Part shown: piece by piece, positions 9,465-18,369 of the stretch | Numbering within the stretch: the stretch's first letter is position 1 | Layout of the letters: every line of letters begins with the position of its first letter | Assembly: GCF_029581355.1 (NCBI RefSeq) | Contig: NZ_CP120849.1 | Span: 4,930,501 to 4,994,500, forward strand | Source: Parabacteroides chongii | Lineage (GTDB): Bacteria; Bacteroidota; Bacteroidia; Bacteroidales; Tannerellaceae | DNA length: 64,000 nucleotides | Direction of reading: 5' to 3' | The notes under the pieces: model-generated | Databases searched by the model: none | What the model was told of the DNA's origin: nothing | Seen by the model: only the letters and a program-made list of their open reading frames with translations | Position numbers and translations under genes: made by a program

Positions 9465-9472
9465 CAAAGATA
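9465..9472 (-). promoter_or_regulatory. Putative -7 box for the lemA operon
   Basis: The minus strand reads TATCTTTG, matching TAnnTTTG, about 35 bp before lemA. No -33 TTTG at the usual distance. The palindromic array at 9555-9634 lies further upstream. Confidence 0.5.
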
Positions 9473-9554
9473 TAAAAAGTATTTTGTAGTCATGATTCTT
9501 CGCCCGATATTTGTAATTCAATACTACTATTTCAGAACCTTGTCCCGTGTTTTC

Positions 9555-9634
9555 GAAATATTTGTTTCACCTAGGAGAAACAGTTGTTTCCACCGGGTGA
9601 AACAGTTGTTTCTTCCCAATGAAACAAAATTGCC
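9555..9634. repeat. Array of 22-bp-phased short palindromes (GAAAC-N4-GTTTC)
   Basis: Units begin at 9555, 9577, 9599 and 9621, exactly 22 bp apart. The first three read GAAATATTTGTTTC, GAAACAGTTGTTTC and GAAACAGTTGTTTC, each followed by a different 8-bp spacer (ACCTAGGA, CACCGGGT, TTCCCAAT). The fourth keeps only the left arm GAAAC. It fills the region between the divergent lemA and M24 peptidase promoters. The rest of this 318-bp intergenic region holds only the two promoters. Confidence 0.85.
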
Positions 9635-9715
9635 CAACCAATATTACAAGAGAAAATACAGATGATATTTAATCAAGATTTAATATCAAACTCATTTTTT
9701 CCCGATAGATTTTAA

Positions 9716-9723
9716 TACCTTTG
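9716..9723 (+). promoter_or_regulatory. Putative -7 box for the M24 peptidase gene
   Basis: TACCTTTG matches TAnnTTTG, 26 bp before the ATG at 9750. A T-run stands where a -33 TTTG would be. Confidence 0.5.
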
Positions 9724-9749
9724 AAGCCACATAAAAATAAAAGTTGGAG

Positions 9750-10925
9750 ATGATACAAAAAGAACTGATCGACGACCTGCAACTTAAATGGGGTCGTATA
9801 CAACAGGCAATGCAAGCACAGCATGCAGATGCCTGCCTGCTGAGTGTAGATGTAAACCTGTATTATACAACCGGACGGATTTTCAGCGGATATTTCTATC
9901 TGCCTGCAGAAGGAGCACCCTGGTTCTTCGTCAAACGTCCGAACGGCCTGACCGACGATCATATCGAATATATCCGCAAACCCGAACAAATAGCCGAGAT
10001 ATTCGCCGCCCGCGGTATCCCGATGCCGGAAAAACTGTTACTGGAAGCCGACGAGTTGACATACAACGATTATATCCGCCTGCAATCCATATTCAACCCG
10101 AAAGAAACAGGTAATGCAACCGCCTTGATGAGAACCCTGCGCGAGATCAAAACACCGTGGGAAATTTCGCAGTTCCGTATCTCTGCCGAAAAACATGCCA
10201 AGACATACTCGGAAATTACCGAATGTTTCCGTCCGGGAATGACCGACCTCGAATTTCAGTATGAAATAGAAAAACGCATGCGCCAGAACGGTTCGATCGG
10301 AATCTTCCGTGCATTCGGGGCTAACATGGATATCTTTATGGGAAGCATCCTGGCAGGTGAGAACGCAGAAGCTCCCTCTCCTTTCGACTTTGCCCTGGGA
10401 GGCAACGGCATGGACGCATCCTGCCCGCTCGGAGCTAACGGCACGATCCTGAAAGATGGGACAGCCACCATGGTAGATATGGCAGGTAATTATACACCGT
10501 ATATGACCGACATGACCCGCGTATTTTCAGTCGGTAAACTGACGGAAGAAGCTTATCGTGCGCATCAGACCTCATTAACGATACAAAATGAAATAGAAAA
10601 TGTCGCCCGTCCGGGTGTCGTCTGTTCGGAATTATATAACATCGCTGCCGGTATCGCAGAGAAAGAAGGATTTGCCGGAAACTTCATGGGAACCAAACAG
10701 CAGGCTAAATTCGTCGGACACGGTATCGGTATCCAGATCAACGAGCTTCCGGTGCTGACTCCCCGTTCCAAAGAAGAGCTGCAACCGAATATGGTATTTG
10801 CCCTCGAACCTAAATTCGTCATTCCGGGTGTAGGAGCCGTCGGTATCGAGAACAGTTTCCTGGTTACCGAAACAGGTATCGAGAAACTGACTCATTTCGA
10901 AGAAGAGATCATTCAATTACATTAA
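9750..10925 (+). CDS. M24 family aminopeptidase / Xaa-Pro dipeptidase-like protein
   Basis: A 391-residue cytoplasmic metallopeptidase with a creatinase-type N-terminal domain (about 1-145) and a pita-bread catalytic domain. Metal-ligand positions can be seen: Asp in TMVDMAGNY and in MTDMTRVF, His in GHGIGIQINE, Glu in FALEPKF and Glu in GIENSFLVTE. The expected role is removal of an N-terminal residue before proline or cleavage of Xaa-Pro dipeptides. An upstream TTG could add two residues, but ATG at 9750 is preferred. Alkaline phosphatase follows 20 bp later and is probably co-transcribed. Confidence 0.85.
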   Translation: MIQKELIDDLQLKWGRIQQAMQAQHADACLLSVDVNLYYTTGRIFSGYFYLPAEGAPWFFVKRPNGLTDDHIEYIRKPEQIAEIFAARGIPMPEKLLLEADELTYNDYIRLQSIFNPKETGNATALMRTLREIKTPWEISQFRISAEKHAKTYSEITECFRPGMTDLEFQYEIEKRMRQNGSIGIFRAFGANMDIFMGSILAGENAEAPSPFDFALGGNGMDASCPLGANGTILKDGTATMVDMAGNYTPYMTDMTRVFSVGKLTEEAYRAHQTSLTIQNEIENVARPGVVCSELYNIAAGIAEKEGFAGNFMGTKQQAKFVGHGIGIQINELPVLTPRSKEELQPNMVFALEPKFVIPGVGAVGIENSFLVTETGIEKLTHFEEEIIQLH

Positions 10926-10945
10926 TTAATAAACAATAAAAGCAC

Positions 10946-12640
10946 ATGAAAAAGACGATTACTTTTCTGCTTCTACTGGCATTCATCATTATGCCGGCAA
11001 AAGCTGCAGATGTGGAAAATGTAAAACCGGTCAAGAACGTTATCCTTCTGATACCGGACGGAACTTCACTGGCTACCGTTTCTATGGCACGCTGGTTGCA
11101 ATGGTATACCAACCCGGACAAACCGAACCTGAATCTGGACCCGTACCTGTGCGGTACCGTACGTACACACTCATCAAATGCTCCGATCGGCGACTCTGCC
11201 CCGACTACTTCCTGTTACATGACAGGCTATCCGAGCCGTACCGGCTATGTCTCTACTTATCCGGAAAATGACGGTGACAACGATATCTATCCGACCGATC
11301 CCGAACGTGCTTTCCAGCCGCTTACGACTGTATTGGAAGCCGCAAAAATAACACAGGGCAAATCGACCGGCCTTGTTTTCACCTGCGAATTTCCTCACGC
11401 TACACCGGCAGACTGTTCCGCCCATAGCTACAACCGTGGCAAATATGAATGGATCGCTCCGCAGATGGCTCATAACGATCTGAATGTAGTGATCGGTGGC
11501 GGTGTTTCCCTCCTTCCTGAAGAAAGTGAAGCCTACCTAAAAGGTAACGGATACGGCGTATTCAAAAACGACATCAACGGTATGCGCAACTATAACGGCG
11601 ACAATATGTGGGCTTTGTTCGGTGACCGTGAAATGGCTTACGACATCGACCGAGACCCGGCTCAACAACCGGACCTGGAAGAGATGACCCGCATCGCTAT
11701 CAAAAAACTATCCAAAAACCCGGAAGGTTTCTTCCTGATGGTAGAAGGCAGTAAAGTAGACTGGGCCGCTCACGCAAACGACCCAGTCGGCATGGCTACA
11801 GACATGTTGGCTTACGACCGTGCCTGCGGTGCCGCACTCGAATTTGCCCGCCAGAACGGTGAAACAGCTGTTATCATGGTTCCGGACCACGGAAACAGCG
11901 GTATCAGTATCGGTCGTGCCGACTGCAAAGGATACGACAAACTAACGAAAGACCAGTTATTCCACCAGTTCTCTCTATATAAACTGACGGCAGAAGGATT
12001 CGCTAAGAAAGTAAACAGCGAACCGAATTCGGAAGTACAGAACATCTTCCGTGAATATGCAGGTTTCGAACTAAGCCCGGAAGAACTGGATGCTTTGAAC
12101 CATTGTAAAGACTATAAAAACAGTCCGATCCCGGAAGCCGAACGCAAAACTGAAGGCAAAGGTTCACTGTATAGCGGTTCGCTGACCTCTTTCATGTCGA
12201 AACTACTTACCTCAAAAACCTGTTTCGGATTTACCACCGGCGGTCATACCGGCGAAGATGTTTTCCTGGCAGCCTACCATCCCGACAAGGCCAGCCTGCC
12301 GATCGGTATGCATACCAATATCGAACTGAACGCCTACCTGTGTGCTTTGTTCGGCATGGACCGCGATAAGCTGGATGAACTTACGGCAGAGAACTTCGCC
12401 CCTCACACAGAAGTATTCGAAGACTACCAATGTGAGATTATCCCCGCTAAAGATGAGAAAGGTTCTCCTTCATTAGTCGTGAAGAATAAGAAGAAACAGA
12501 TCAACATCACACCGTTCAGCAATATCGTTACAATCGGTAAGAAAGGACAGGAAGAAGTCCGGCTGAATTCAGTCGTTGTCTATGTAGATAAGAACAATAC
12601 ATTCTATCTCCCGACGAAGCTGGCAGATTATCTGAAATAA
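10946..12640 (+). CDS. Periplasmic alkaline phosphatase
   Basis: A 564-residue exported phosphomonoesterase with a signal peptide (cleavage near AKAAD). The active site begins with the metal-binding Asp38 in IPDGT, then Ser84 in the GDSAPTT motif as the phosphorylated nucleophile. Further metal-ligand motifs can be seen in MVEGSKVDWAAHAND and MVPDHGN, and a final His in TGGHTGEDV. It is longer than E. coli PhoA (471) and carries a C-terminal extension of about 90 residues of beta character. It releases inorganic phosphate in the periplasm. It follows the M24 peptidase gene by 20 bp and ends in a strong terminator. Confidence 0.9.
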   Translation: MKKTITFLLLLAFIIMPAKAADVENVKPVKNVILLIPDGTSLATVSMARWLQWYTNPDKPNLNLDPYLCGTVRTHSSNAPIGDSAPTTSCYMTGYPSRTGYVSTYPENDGDNDIYPTDPERAFQPLTTVLEAAKITQGKSTGLVFTCEFPHATPADCSAHSYNRGKYEWIAPQMAHNDLNVVIGGGVSLLPEESEAYLKGNGYGVFKNDINGMRNYNGDNMWALFGDREMAYDIDRDPAQQPDLEEMTRIAIKKLSKNPEGFFLMVEGSKVDWAAHANDPVGMATDMLAYDRACGAALEFARQNGETAVIMVPDHGNSGISIGRADCKGYDKLTKDQLFHQFSLYKLTAEGFAKKVNSEPNSEVQNIFREYAGFELSPEELDALNHCKDYKNSPIPEAERKTEGKGSLYSGSLTSFMSKLLTSKTCFGFTTGGHTGEDVFLAAYHPDKASLPIGMHTNIELNAYLCALFGMDRDKLDELTAENFAPHTEVFEDYQCEIIPAKDEKGSPSLVVKNKKKQINITPFSNIVTIGKKGQEEVRLNSVVVYVDKNNTFYLPTKLADYLK

Positions 12641-12646
12641 ATATAA

Positions 12647-12676
12647 AGCGGAGACTATTCGGTCTCCGCTTTTTTT
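12647..12676 (+). terminator. Rho-independent terminator after alkaline phosphatase
   Basis: Perfect 9-bp stem AGCGGAGAC / GTCTCCGCT with a 6-nt loop, followed by six T residues. The pyrB -7 box begins 2 bp later. Confidence 0.9.
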
Positions 12677-12677
12677 A

Positions 12678-12685
12678 TACTTTTG
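12678..12685 (+). promoter_or_regulatory. Putative -7 box for pyrBI
   Basis: TACTTTTG followed by C lies 24 bp before the pyrB ATG. The -33 region overlaps the terminator hairpin just upstream and has no TTTG, so transcription of pyrB may be tied to that structure. Confidence 0.5.
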
Positions 12686-12709
12686 CAAGAAAGACAGATT
12701 ATACACAAA

Positions 12710-13624
12710 ATGAAAAGTAAAAGTTTAGTTTCTATCGATCAATGTTCCAAAGAGGACATTCTTCGTATTCTGGATAACGCCAGGAAGTTTGAGGAAAACC
12801 CGAACCGAAAGGTGCTGGAAGGCAAAGTTGCTGCCACCCTGTTTTTTGAACCCTCTACACGCACGCGATTAAGCTTCGAAACAGCTGTCAACCGCCTGGG
12901 CGGACGAGTGATCGGATTTCAGGATGCCTCTACGACCAGTTCTTCCAAAGGGGAAACACTGAAAGATACGATCCTGATGGTCAGCAATTATGTCGACCTG
13001 ATCATTATGAGACACCATCTGGAAGGTGCAGCACGCTATGCTTCGGAAGTAACCGATATTCCAATCATCAACGCAGGAGACGGAGCAAACCAGCATCCCT
13101 CGCAAACCATGCTCGACCTGTATTCGATCCAAAAGACACAAGGAAAACTGACCGACCTGAATATCACAATGGTGGGCGACCTGAAATATGGCCGTACGGT
13201 ACATTCGCTGATCGTCGGCATGTCGCACTTCAATCCTACTTTTCATTTCGTGGCTCCGGACGAACTTCGCATGCCGGACGAATACAAGAATTTCTGCGAC
13301 GAACACGGCATCAAATATTACGAGCATACCACTTTCGACGAAGAGGTGATCAACCAATCCGATATCCTTTACATGACCCGCGTACAGCGCGAACGCTTTA
13401 CCGACCTGGAAGAATACGAACGGGTAAAGAATGTGTATATCCTGCGTAACAAAATGTTGGAAGGAAGCCGCGAAAATCTCCGTATCCTCCACCCGCTGCC
13501 CCGCGTAAACGAGATCGCTTACGATGTGGATGATAATCCGAAAGCCTACTATATCCAGCAGGCACGCAACGGATTGTTTGCCCGTCAGGCTATTATTTGT
13601 GAAGTTTTAGGTATCAATATTTAA
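12710..13624 (+). CDS. pyrB: Aspartate carbamoyltransferase catalytic subunit
   Basis: A 304-residue enzyme joining carbamoyl phosphate and aspartate in the first committed step of pyrimidine synthesis. The carbamoyl-phosphate motif STRTR is at residues 49-53 ([13 protein letters not shown]), followed by HPSQTMLD and the late HPLPRVNE motif. Length is normal for the family. A TTG 27 bp upstream keeps the frame open, but the ATG at 12710 gives the standard N-terminus. pyrI follows after 14 bp, so the enzyme is of the regulated class. Confidence 0.97.
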   Translation: MKSKSLVSIDQCSKEDILRILDNARKFEENPNRKVLEGKVAATLFFEPSTRTRLSFETAVNRLGGRVIGFQDASTTSSSKGETLKDTILMVSNYVDLIIMRHHLEGAARYASEVTDIPIINAGDGANQHPSQTMLDLYSIQKTQGKLTDLNITMVGDLKYGRTVHSLIVGMSHFNPTFHFVAPDELRMPDEYKNFCDEHGIKYYEHTTFDEEVINQSDILYMTRVQRERFTDLEEYERVKNVYILRNKMLEGSRENLRILHPLPRVNEIAYDVDDNPKAYYIQQARNGLFARQAIICEVLGINI

Positions 13625-13638
13625 TTCTGATAATCGTT

Positions 13639-14103
13639 ATGTCAGTAGAAAAGAAAAGAGAATTGCAGGTTGCCGCCCTGGAGAACGGAACTGCTATCGA
13701 CCATATTCCTCCCAGCCAGTTATTTAAAGTCGCCAAATTGTTGGGACTTGAAAATATGGACAACACGATCACGATCGGCAACAATTTCCAAAGCAAGAAA
13801 ATGGGTTGTAAAGGCGTGATCAAAATATCCGATAAGTTCTTCGAAGAAGATGAGATCAACCGTATCGCACTGATCGCTCCGAAAGTGATTCTGAACATTA
13901 TCCGCGACTATGAGGTTGTAGAGAAAAAGACGGTTACTTTGCCGGACGAACTGGTCGGACTGGTTAAATGTAACAATCCGAAATGTATCACCAATAATGA
14001 ACCGATGCCGAGCCGTTTCGAAGTGATCGACAAAGAGAAAGGCACGATCAAATGTCATTATTGCGAACGCAAGATCAATAAAGAAGACATTATTATTAAA
14101 TAA
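13639..14103 (+). CDS. pyrI: Aspartate carbamoyltransferase regulatory subunit
   Basis: A 154-residue allosteric subunit that binds nucleotides (CTP, ATP) and links catalytic trimers. The N-terminal nucleotide domain ([18 protein letters not shown] near residues 19-36) is followed by the zinc domain with Cys111, Cys116, Cys139 and Cys142. All four zinc Cys are present. It is in an operon with pyrB. Confidence 0.97.
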   Translation: MSVEKKRELQVAALENGTAIDHIPPSQLFKVAKLLGLENMDNTITIGNNFQSKKMGCKGVIKISDKFFEEDEINRIALIAPKVILNIIRDYEVVEKKTVTLPDELVGLVKCNNPKCITNNEPMPSRFEVIDKEKGTIKCHYCERKINKEDIIIK

Positions 14104-14112
14104 TTGAAAATG

Positions 14113-14150
14113 GAAAATGGAGAATTGAAAATTAGTTCTTCTCCATTTTC
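14113..14150 (+). repeat. Short inverted repeat between pyrI and the flavin reductase gene
   Basis: Perfect 12-bp arms GAAAATGGAGAA / TTCTCCATTTTC with a 14-nt loop, inside a longer stretch of TTGAAAAT/ATTTTCAA words up to 14175. The flavin reductase frame can be read through it, but the repeat is noncoding in character and the preferred start is after it. Confidence 0.7.
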
Positions 14151-14178
14151 AACTTTCAATTTTCAATTTTCAATTCAT

Positions 14179-14745
14179 ATGAAGCAAAACTGGAAGCCCG
14201 GTACCATGATCTATCCTTTACCGGCCGTAATGGTTAGTTGTGGCAGCGAACCTTCAGAATATAATATTATAACTGTGGCGTGGGTCGGTACGATTTGTAC
14301 CAATCCACCCATGTGTTATATATCCGTACGTCCGGAACGCCATTCGTATCCGATCCTAAAAAAGAATATGGAATTTGTGATCAACCTGACCACGCGCGAG
14401 TTGGCTTATGCCACCGACTGGTGCGGCGTTAATTCAGGAAAAGATCATCATAAGTTTGAAGAAATGGGACTGACGCCGGGTAAAGCAACATTGGTGAATT
14501 GCCCCACCATCGAAGAAGCACCGCTTTGTATCGAATGCCGGGTAAAAGAAGTGATTGCACTGGGCAGCCACGATATGTTCATCGCCGATGTTCTCAACGT
14601 CCAGGCGGATGATAAATACCTGGATCCACAAACAGATGCATTCGATATGCAACGGGCAGACCTGCTGGCTTATTCGCACGGTAAATATTATGGGTTAGGT
14701 GAGTTTGTAGGTAAATTCGGTTGGTCCGTAAAAAAGAAAAAATAA
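14179..14745 (+). CDS. Flavin reductase family protein (FMN-binding split barrel)
   Basis: A 188-residue protein of the flavin-reductase-like split-barrel family (MIYPLPAVMVSCG at the start; PPMCYISVRPERHSYPIL near residues 45-62; FVINLTT). Such proteins bind FMN and often supply reduced flavin or act as small oxidoreductases; the partner is unknown. The frame stays open back to 14104, but that part is a repeat, so I place the start at the ATG at 14179. Probably follows pyrBI by read-through; the outer membrane barrel gene begins 4 bp after its stop. Confidence 0.85.
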   Translation: MKQNWKPGTMIYPLPAVMVSCGSEPSEYNIITVAWVGTICTNPPMCYISVRPERHSYPILKKNMEFVINLTTRELAYATDWCGVNSGKDHHKFEEMGLTPGKATLVNCPTIEEAPLCIECRVKEVIALGSHDMFIADVLNVQADDKYLDPQTDAFDMQRADLLAYSHGKYYGLGEFVGKFGWSVKKKK

Positions 14746-14749
14746 ACGT

Positions 14750-15466
14750 ATGAAAAAGACTCTCCTTCTATTGCCATTATTTCTTCTGTGCATTTCAGTC
14801 CAGGCACAGAAGCTCATACAGATTGAAGATAAAATCTTCTACCTTGGTGCAAAGGTGGGAGTCAATTCTACATTCCCGATCATTAACTCATTGACAATAG
14901 ACGGTGTCGAAGCCGAAAATATCCGTCTGCAATACAAAGTCGGTTATCAGGCTTCTTTCTTTTGCAGGATCAATATCGACCGTTTCTTTATCCAACCGGA
15001 CTTGACATGGTCGCGCAAGCAAGGAGATGTCCTTTTTTCATTGCCGCAAGCTACCGAATCAGACCAGGCAGCCGGAAGTATTTCGGAAACAGACCGGCTC
15101 CAACTAAAAACGACTTCACTGGAAATGCCGGTCATGATCGGTTATTATCTTGTAAAGGAAGGTCCTTATGCCCTCAGCCTGATGGTAGGACCCAAAGTGA
15201 AATACAACTACAAGTCACGTTATACGACCCATTTTTCTGAAGTCACCAACGAATACATCAATAACAGTACACCGTTCGGACTGGGCATCGCCACAGGGCT
15301 GGGTGTGAGTATCTGGCGTCTGTTTTTCGAATTCACTTACGAATTCGGGCTTAACAAGGTTGAGTCCGATTTTAAGGACAAATCCTCGTTAACCCCGATA
15401 GAAAGAAATATCTCGATAGACAAGCGGACCAATATGATGAGCTTCTCGCTCGGTTTCCTGTTCTGA
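14750..15466 (+). CDS. Outer membrane beta-barrel protein (PorT-like family)
   Basis: A 238-residue protein with a signal peptide ending at SVQAQ, followed by alternating amphipathic strands (FYLGAKVGVNSTF, YQASFFCRINID, FFIQPDLTWSR, SLMVGPKVKYNY, MMSFSLGFLF) and a C-terminal Phe, as expected for an outer membrane barrel. It matches the outer-membrane-barrel/PorT-like group common in Bacteroidetes. No specific function can be given. It is 4 bp after the flavin reductase stop and convergent with the AddB-like gene, 20 bp away. Confidence 0.8.
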   Translation: MKKTLLLLPLFLLCISVQAQKLIQIEDKIFYLGAKVGVNSTFPIINSLTIDGVEAENIRLQYKVGYQASFFCRINIDRFFIQPDLTWSRKQGDVLFSLPQATESDQAAGSISETDRLQLKTTSLEMPVMIGYYLVKEGPYALSLMVGPKVKYNYKSRYTTHFSEVTNEYINNSTPFGLGIATGLGVSIWRLFFEFTYEFGLNKVESDFKDKSSLTPIERNISIDKRTNMMSFSLGFLF

Positions 15467-15486
15467 TCCGTTTGACTCTTCTCCGC

Positions 15487-18369
15487 CTATTTTCCGCATA
15501 TATCCTTGAAAGGACACCAGGCACAGGCTTTTTCCGTCATCGTCTGCACGAACGGAGTTTCCTGTCCGAATATCTCATCCAGACAACGGCGCAGTCCTGC
15601 TTCAAAGTCGGCCGAATAAACAGAAAAATCCGTTACCGGCTCTGTTTTCATCCGCTCCACGCGCCGGCTCACAGCTGCATCGAACGAATCGGAAAAGAGC
15701 GTACGCATATAATAAATTCCCGGCTGAAGGGTCTTTCCTGCAGGCACGTCGCCCAGCATCCATGAGTACATGAAAACCTGCATCACGGCTTTGGCACGGT
15801 CTTTATCTTCTTTATCGAACAGACTCTCTATAGAAGTAAATACCGAAGTCCCGCTCCCACTCTTATAATCGATGATGCGGACCGTATCACGCACCTCATC
15901 GATCCGGTCGATAAAACCTTTCAACTGGATTTCCGTCCGACCGTCACCCAGGGTAAACAGGCGGTTGATCTTCCGCTCCGATTCGATATAACGGAAAGGT
16001 GTCAGTTTACTGTCGCGCTCCAGTATCTTTTCCACATATTTCCGGATCATCTCACCGATCAGGAAGTTCTGCCCCGTCAAAGGACGTACGACATCCGACA
16101 TAAAGAAGATCTCCGCAAATGCCCGTGCAATAGCACCGGTCAGGACAGGTGTATCTTTCTTAATCGCCTTCAGTAAATCGGCTGTTACCATCTTTCCGCA
16201 AAGAGGCATGTACAACTCTTCCATCACTTTGTGCAAGATACTTCCAAACACATTGCTCTCGATCGTTTCACTGACCTCCTCTTCCTCCTGTATACCTTCG
16301 ACCACCGAAAAATAGAACTTCAGCGGACAATCCAGATAGGTATTGACCGCACTGGCAGAAATGGCCCTGTGCCCTCCTTTATGGAAAGCCTCCAACCGTT
16401 GCATCACTTCGTCCGTTTTCCGGACCTGCAAAGCCGGGGTTTTCGCGGACGAGACATTATAGACGACCAGTTTGTTCTGCAACGGCTCTTCATAATGGTA
16501 GTGCAGCTGATGGACAAAACGGCTGACTTCGCCTGTCTGCAAACCATTACTGCGGGTATCGTAGAGCAGGCTGACATGGCTCGCCCGATAAATCAGACGA
16601 TAAAAATGGTAAGCCCACACACTGTCCTGATGCTCATAAGTGGGTAGGCCGAAACCTCTTCGCAAGTTATAAGGGATAAACGAGTTGGCCGCTTTCCTGA
16701 GTGGGAATATACCCTCATTCATGGAAAGGATGATCAGCCGGTCGAAATCCAGTGCACGGGTTTCAAGAACTCCCATGATCTGCAGACCGGACAACGGTTC
16801 GCCCCGGAAAGGGATAGTTATCGTATCGGTCACCCGTTTGAGCAGGCGGAAATAGGTGTCGATCTTCATCTCGATCCCGGCATCCTGCATGATCTCTTTC
16901 ATACGGTTGACGGTCGTGAAGTAATGGAAGATAAACTCCTGCTCCAGGTCGTTGGTGCGCTGGGTGGCATCTTCTTCCTCTTCACCGAAGGATGATAAAG
17001 CGTGCATCACCTTATTCAGTTCCTGCAGGACATTGATCAGGTAATCGGAAAAGGTATTGACATCTGTTACCGGCAGGAAGAGGACGGACAAAAGAGGCGT
17101 CTTTCCCAAATCGGCGGCAGAAATATAGATCTTATTGTTTTCCGCAATATCTTTTACCAGGGCATTGACCGTTTCCGGACCGGTCGAACTGACATACCGA
17201 TGGTTCAGGATAGGCAGCACGTCACGGAAATAGAAAACCGGCTGACGGTCTACATAACGTACATTTTTCTGCAATGCCAGGATATACTCCATCAAAGAAG
17301 CGACTGGCGTACCTGCCAACGGATACCCCATCGTCACATTGATACGGCGTATCTGTTCGGGAATGGCATTCAGTACCGGAATAAGCAAATGTTCGTCAGG
17401 CAGGATAACGGCTGTACGCAACGCTTCCTCGGGCGACATTTCATCCTCCTTGCAAAGTTCGTTCAGCAATGTGTACACCTGTTTTGCCTGACCGATACCG
17501 GAAGGAATACCGATCACCTCAATCTGTGTTTCCGTTTTTTCTTCCGGAGGAAGCGGATACTGCGACGGGAAGTTTTTAAGATTCCGTTCGACAAAATAGG
17601 ACGCTTTATTATCCCGGTCCGTCACTTTATCCGAAGCATAATCCCAATAAAAATCAGCGATTCCCCGTTTCTGCAACTGCATCAGGAAACGTTCCTCCGC
17701 GACAGACAAGGCATTCAGACCGACAAAGACCACCTTCAGATAAGGCAGGTCACAACAGTCATCCTGCTCCATCTGTTCAACGACTTCACGGAAGATCATA
17801 CCTTCATAGCCTCTTCCCTCCGCCGCCAACGCTTCACGCAGATCGGTGTACAACGTATACAGGATTTTCCAGACAGCCAGAAATTCTTCCTGGTTCGGAG
17901 AATCTCCCTTCGGATAGAAAGACGACCAGAATGTACGGATTGCCGCAATCTGATCTTCATCCAGGAAACTGAAATCGTTCTCTATCTCCCGCAGGTCCGT
18001 CACATTCGTAAACAACATGCGGGCATCTGCCATATATTTATCGACATCATCAAAGTCGTTCAGCAACATTTCCCCCCAATAGAGGAACTCGTCAAAGGTT
18101 TCCGTCGAGCCGCTATGCCGGATATAGATATCGTACAGCATGAACAGCATATTGATCTTATCTGCCGCCTGTTTGCCGCTCAACTGCACAAACAGGTCGT
18201 TGATGGTCAGGATCGTCGGAGAGAAAAGCGGCTTGTCCGCCACCTCCGAAAGATATTTTTGAAAGAACAGGCCTGTTCGCCGGTTAGGGAAAACAAATGC
18301 CAGCTTACTGACCTCCGCTCCGTATTGCTGATAAAACAAAGAGGCTACCTGGTATAAGAATGGTGTCAT
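15487..18369 (-). CDS. PD-(D/E)XK nuclease family protein, AddB-like
   Basis: A 960-residue protein similar to the AddB subunit of AddAB helicase-nucleases that process DNA double-strand ends. An inactive-helicase-like N-terminus (FVFPNRRTGLFFQKYL) is followed by a C-terminal RecB-type nuclease with GFIDRIDE and IDYKSG near residues 815-832. Four Cys placed as in iron-sulphur-bound AddB nucleases are present: Cys681 (YLDCP), Cys949, Cys952 and Cys958 (CAWCPFKDIC). No addA gene is in the window. Its ATG overlaps the end of the aldo/keto reductase gene by 4 bp, so the two are translationally coupled. Confidence 0.85.
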   Translation of the reverse strand: MTPFLYQVASLFYQQYGAEVSKLAFVFPNRRTGLFFQKYLSEVADKPLFSPTILTINDLFVQLSGKQAADKINMLFMLYDIYIRHSGSTETFDEFLYWGEMLLNDFDDVDKYMADARMLFTNVTDLREIENDFSFLDEDQIAAIRTFWSSFYPKGDSPNQEEFLAVWKILYTLYTDLREALAAEGRGYEGMIFREVVEQMEQDDCCDLPYLKVVFVGLNALSVAEERFLMQLQKRGIADFYWDYASDKVTDRDNKASYFVERNLKNFPSQYPLPPEEKTETQIEVIGIPSGIGQAKQVYTLLNELCKEDEMSPEEALRTAVILPDEHLLIPVLNAIPEQIRRINVTMGYPLAGTPVASLMEYILALQKNVRYVDRQPVFYFRDVLPILNHRYVSSTGPETVNALVKDIAENNKIYISAADLGKTPLLSVLFLPVTDVNTFSDYLINVLQELNKVMHALSSFGEEEEDATQRTNDLEQEFIFHYFTTVNRMKEIMQDAGIEMKIDTYFRLLKRVTDTITIPFRGEPLSGLQIMGVLETRALDFDRLIILSMNEGIFPLRKAANSFIPYNLRRGFGLPTYEHQDSVWAYHFYRLIYRASHVSLLYDTRSNGLQTGEVSRFVHQLHYHYEEPLQNKLVVYNVSSAKTPALQVRKTDEVMQRLEAFHKGGHRAISASAVNTYLDCPLKFYFSVVEGIQEEEEVSETIESNVFGSILHKVMEELYMPLCGKMVTADLLKAIKKDTPVLTGAIARAFAEIFFMSDVVRPLTGQNFLIGEMIRKYVEKILERDSKLTPFRYIESERKINRLFTLGDGRTEIQLKGFIDRIDEVRDTVRIIDYKSGSGTSVFTSIESLFDKEDKDRAKAVMQVFMYSWMLGDVPAGKTLQPGIYYMRTLFSDSFDAAVSRRVERMKTEPVTDFSVYSADFEAGLRRCLDEIFGQETPFVQTMTEKACAWCPFKDICGK

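Noticed and set aside
14104..14178. N-terminal extension of the flavin reductase
   Set aside because: The extra 25 codons are formed by an inverted repeat of TTGAAAAT/ATTTTCAA words and add no conserved sequence.
17002..18357. 451-residue plus-strand open frame antisense to the AddB-like gene
   Set aside because: It is a shadow: His/Arg/Gln-rich composition typical of the complement of a coding strand, while the minus-strand frame has clear nuclease motifs.
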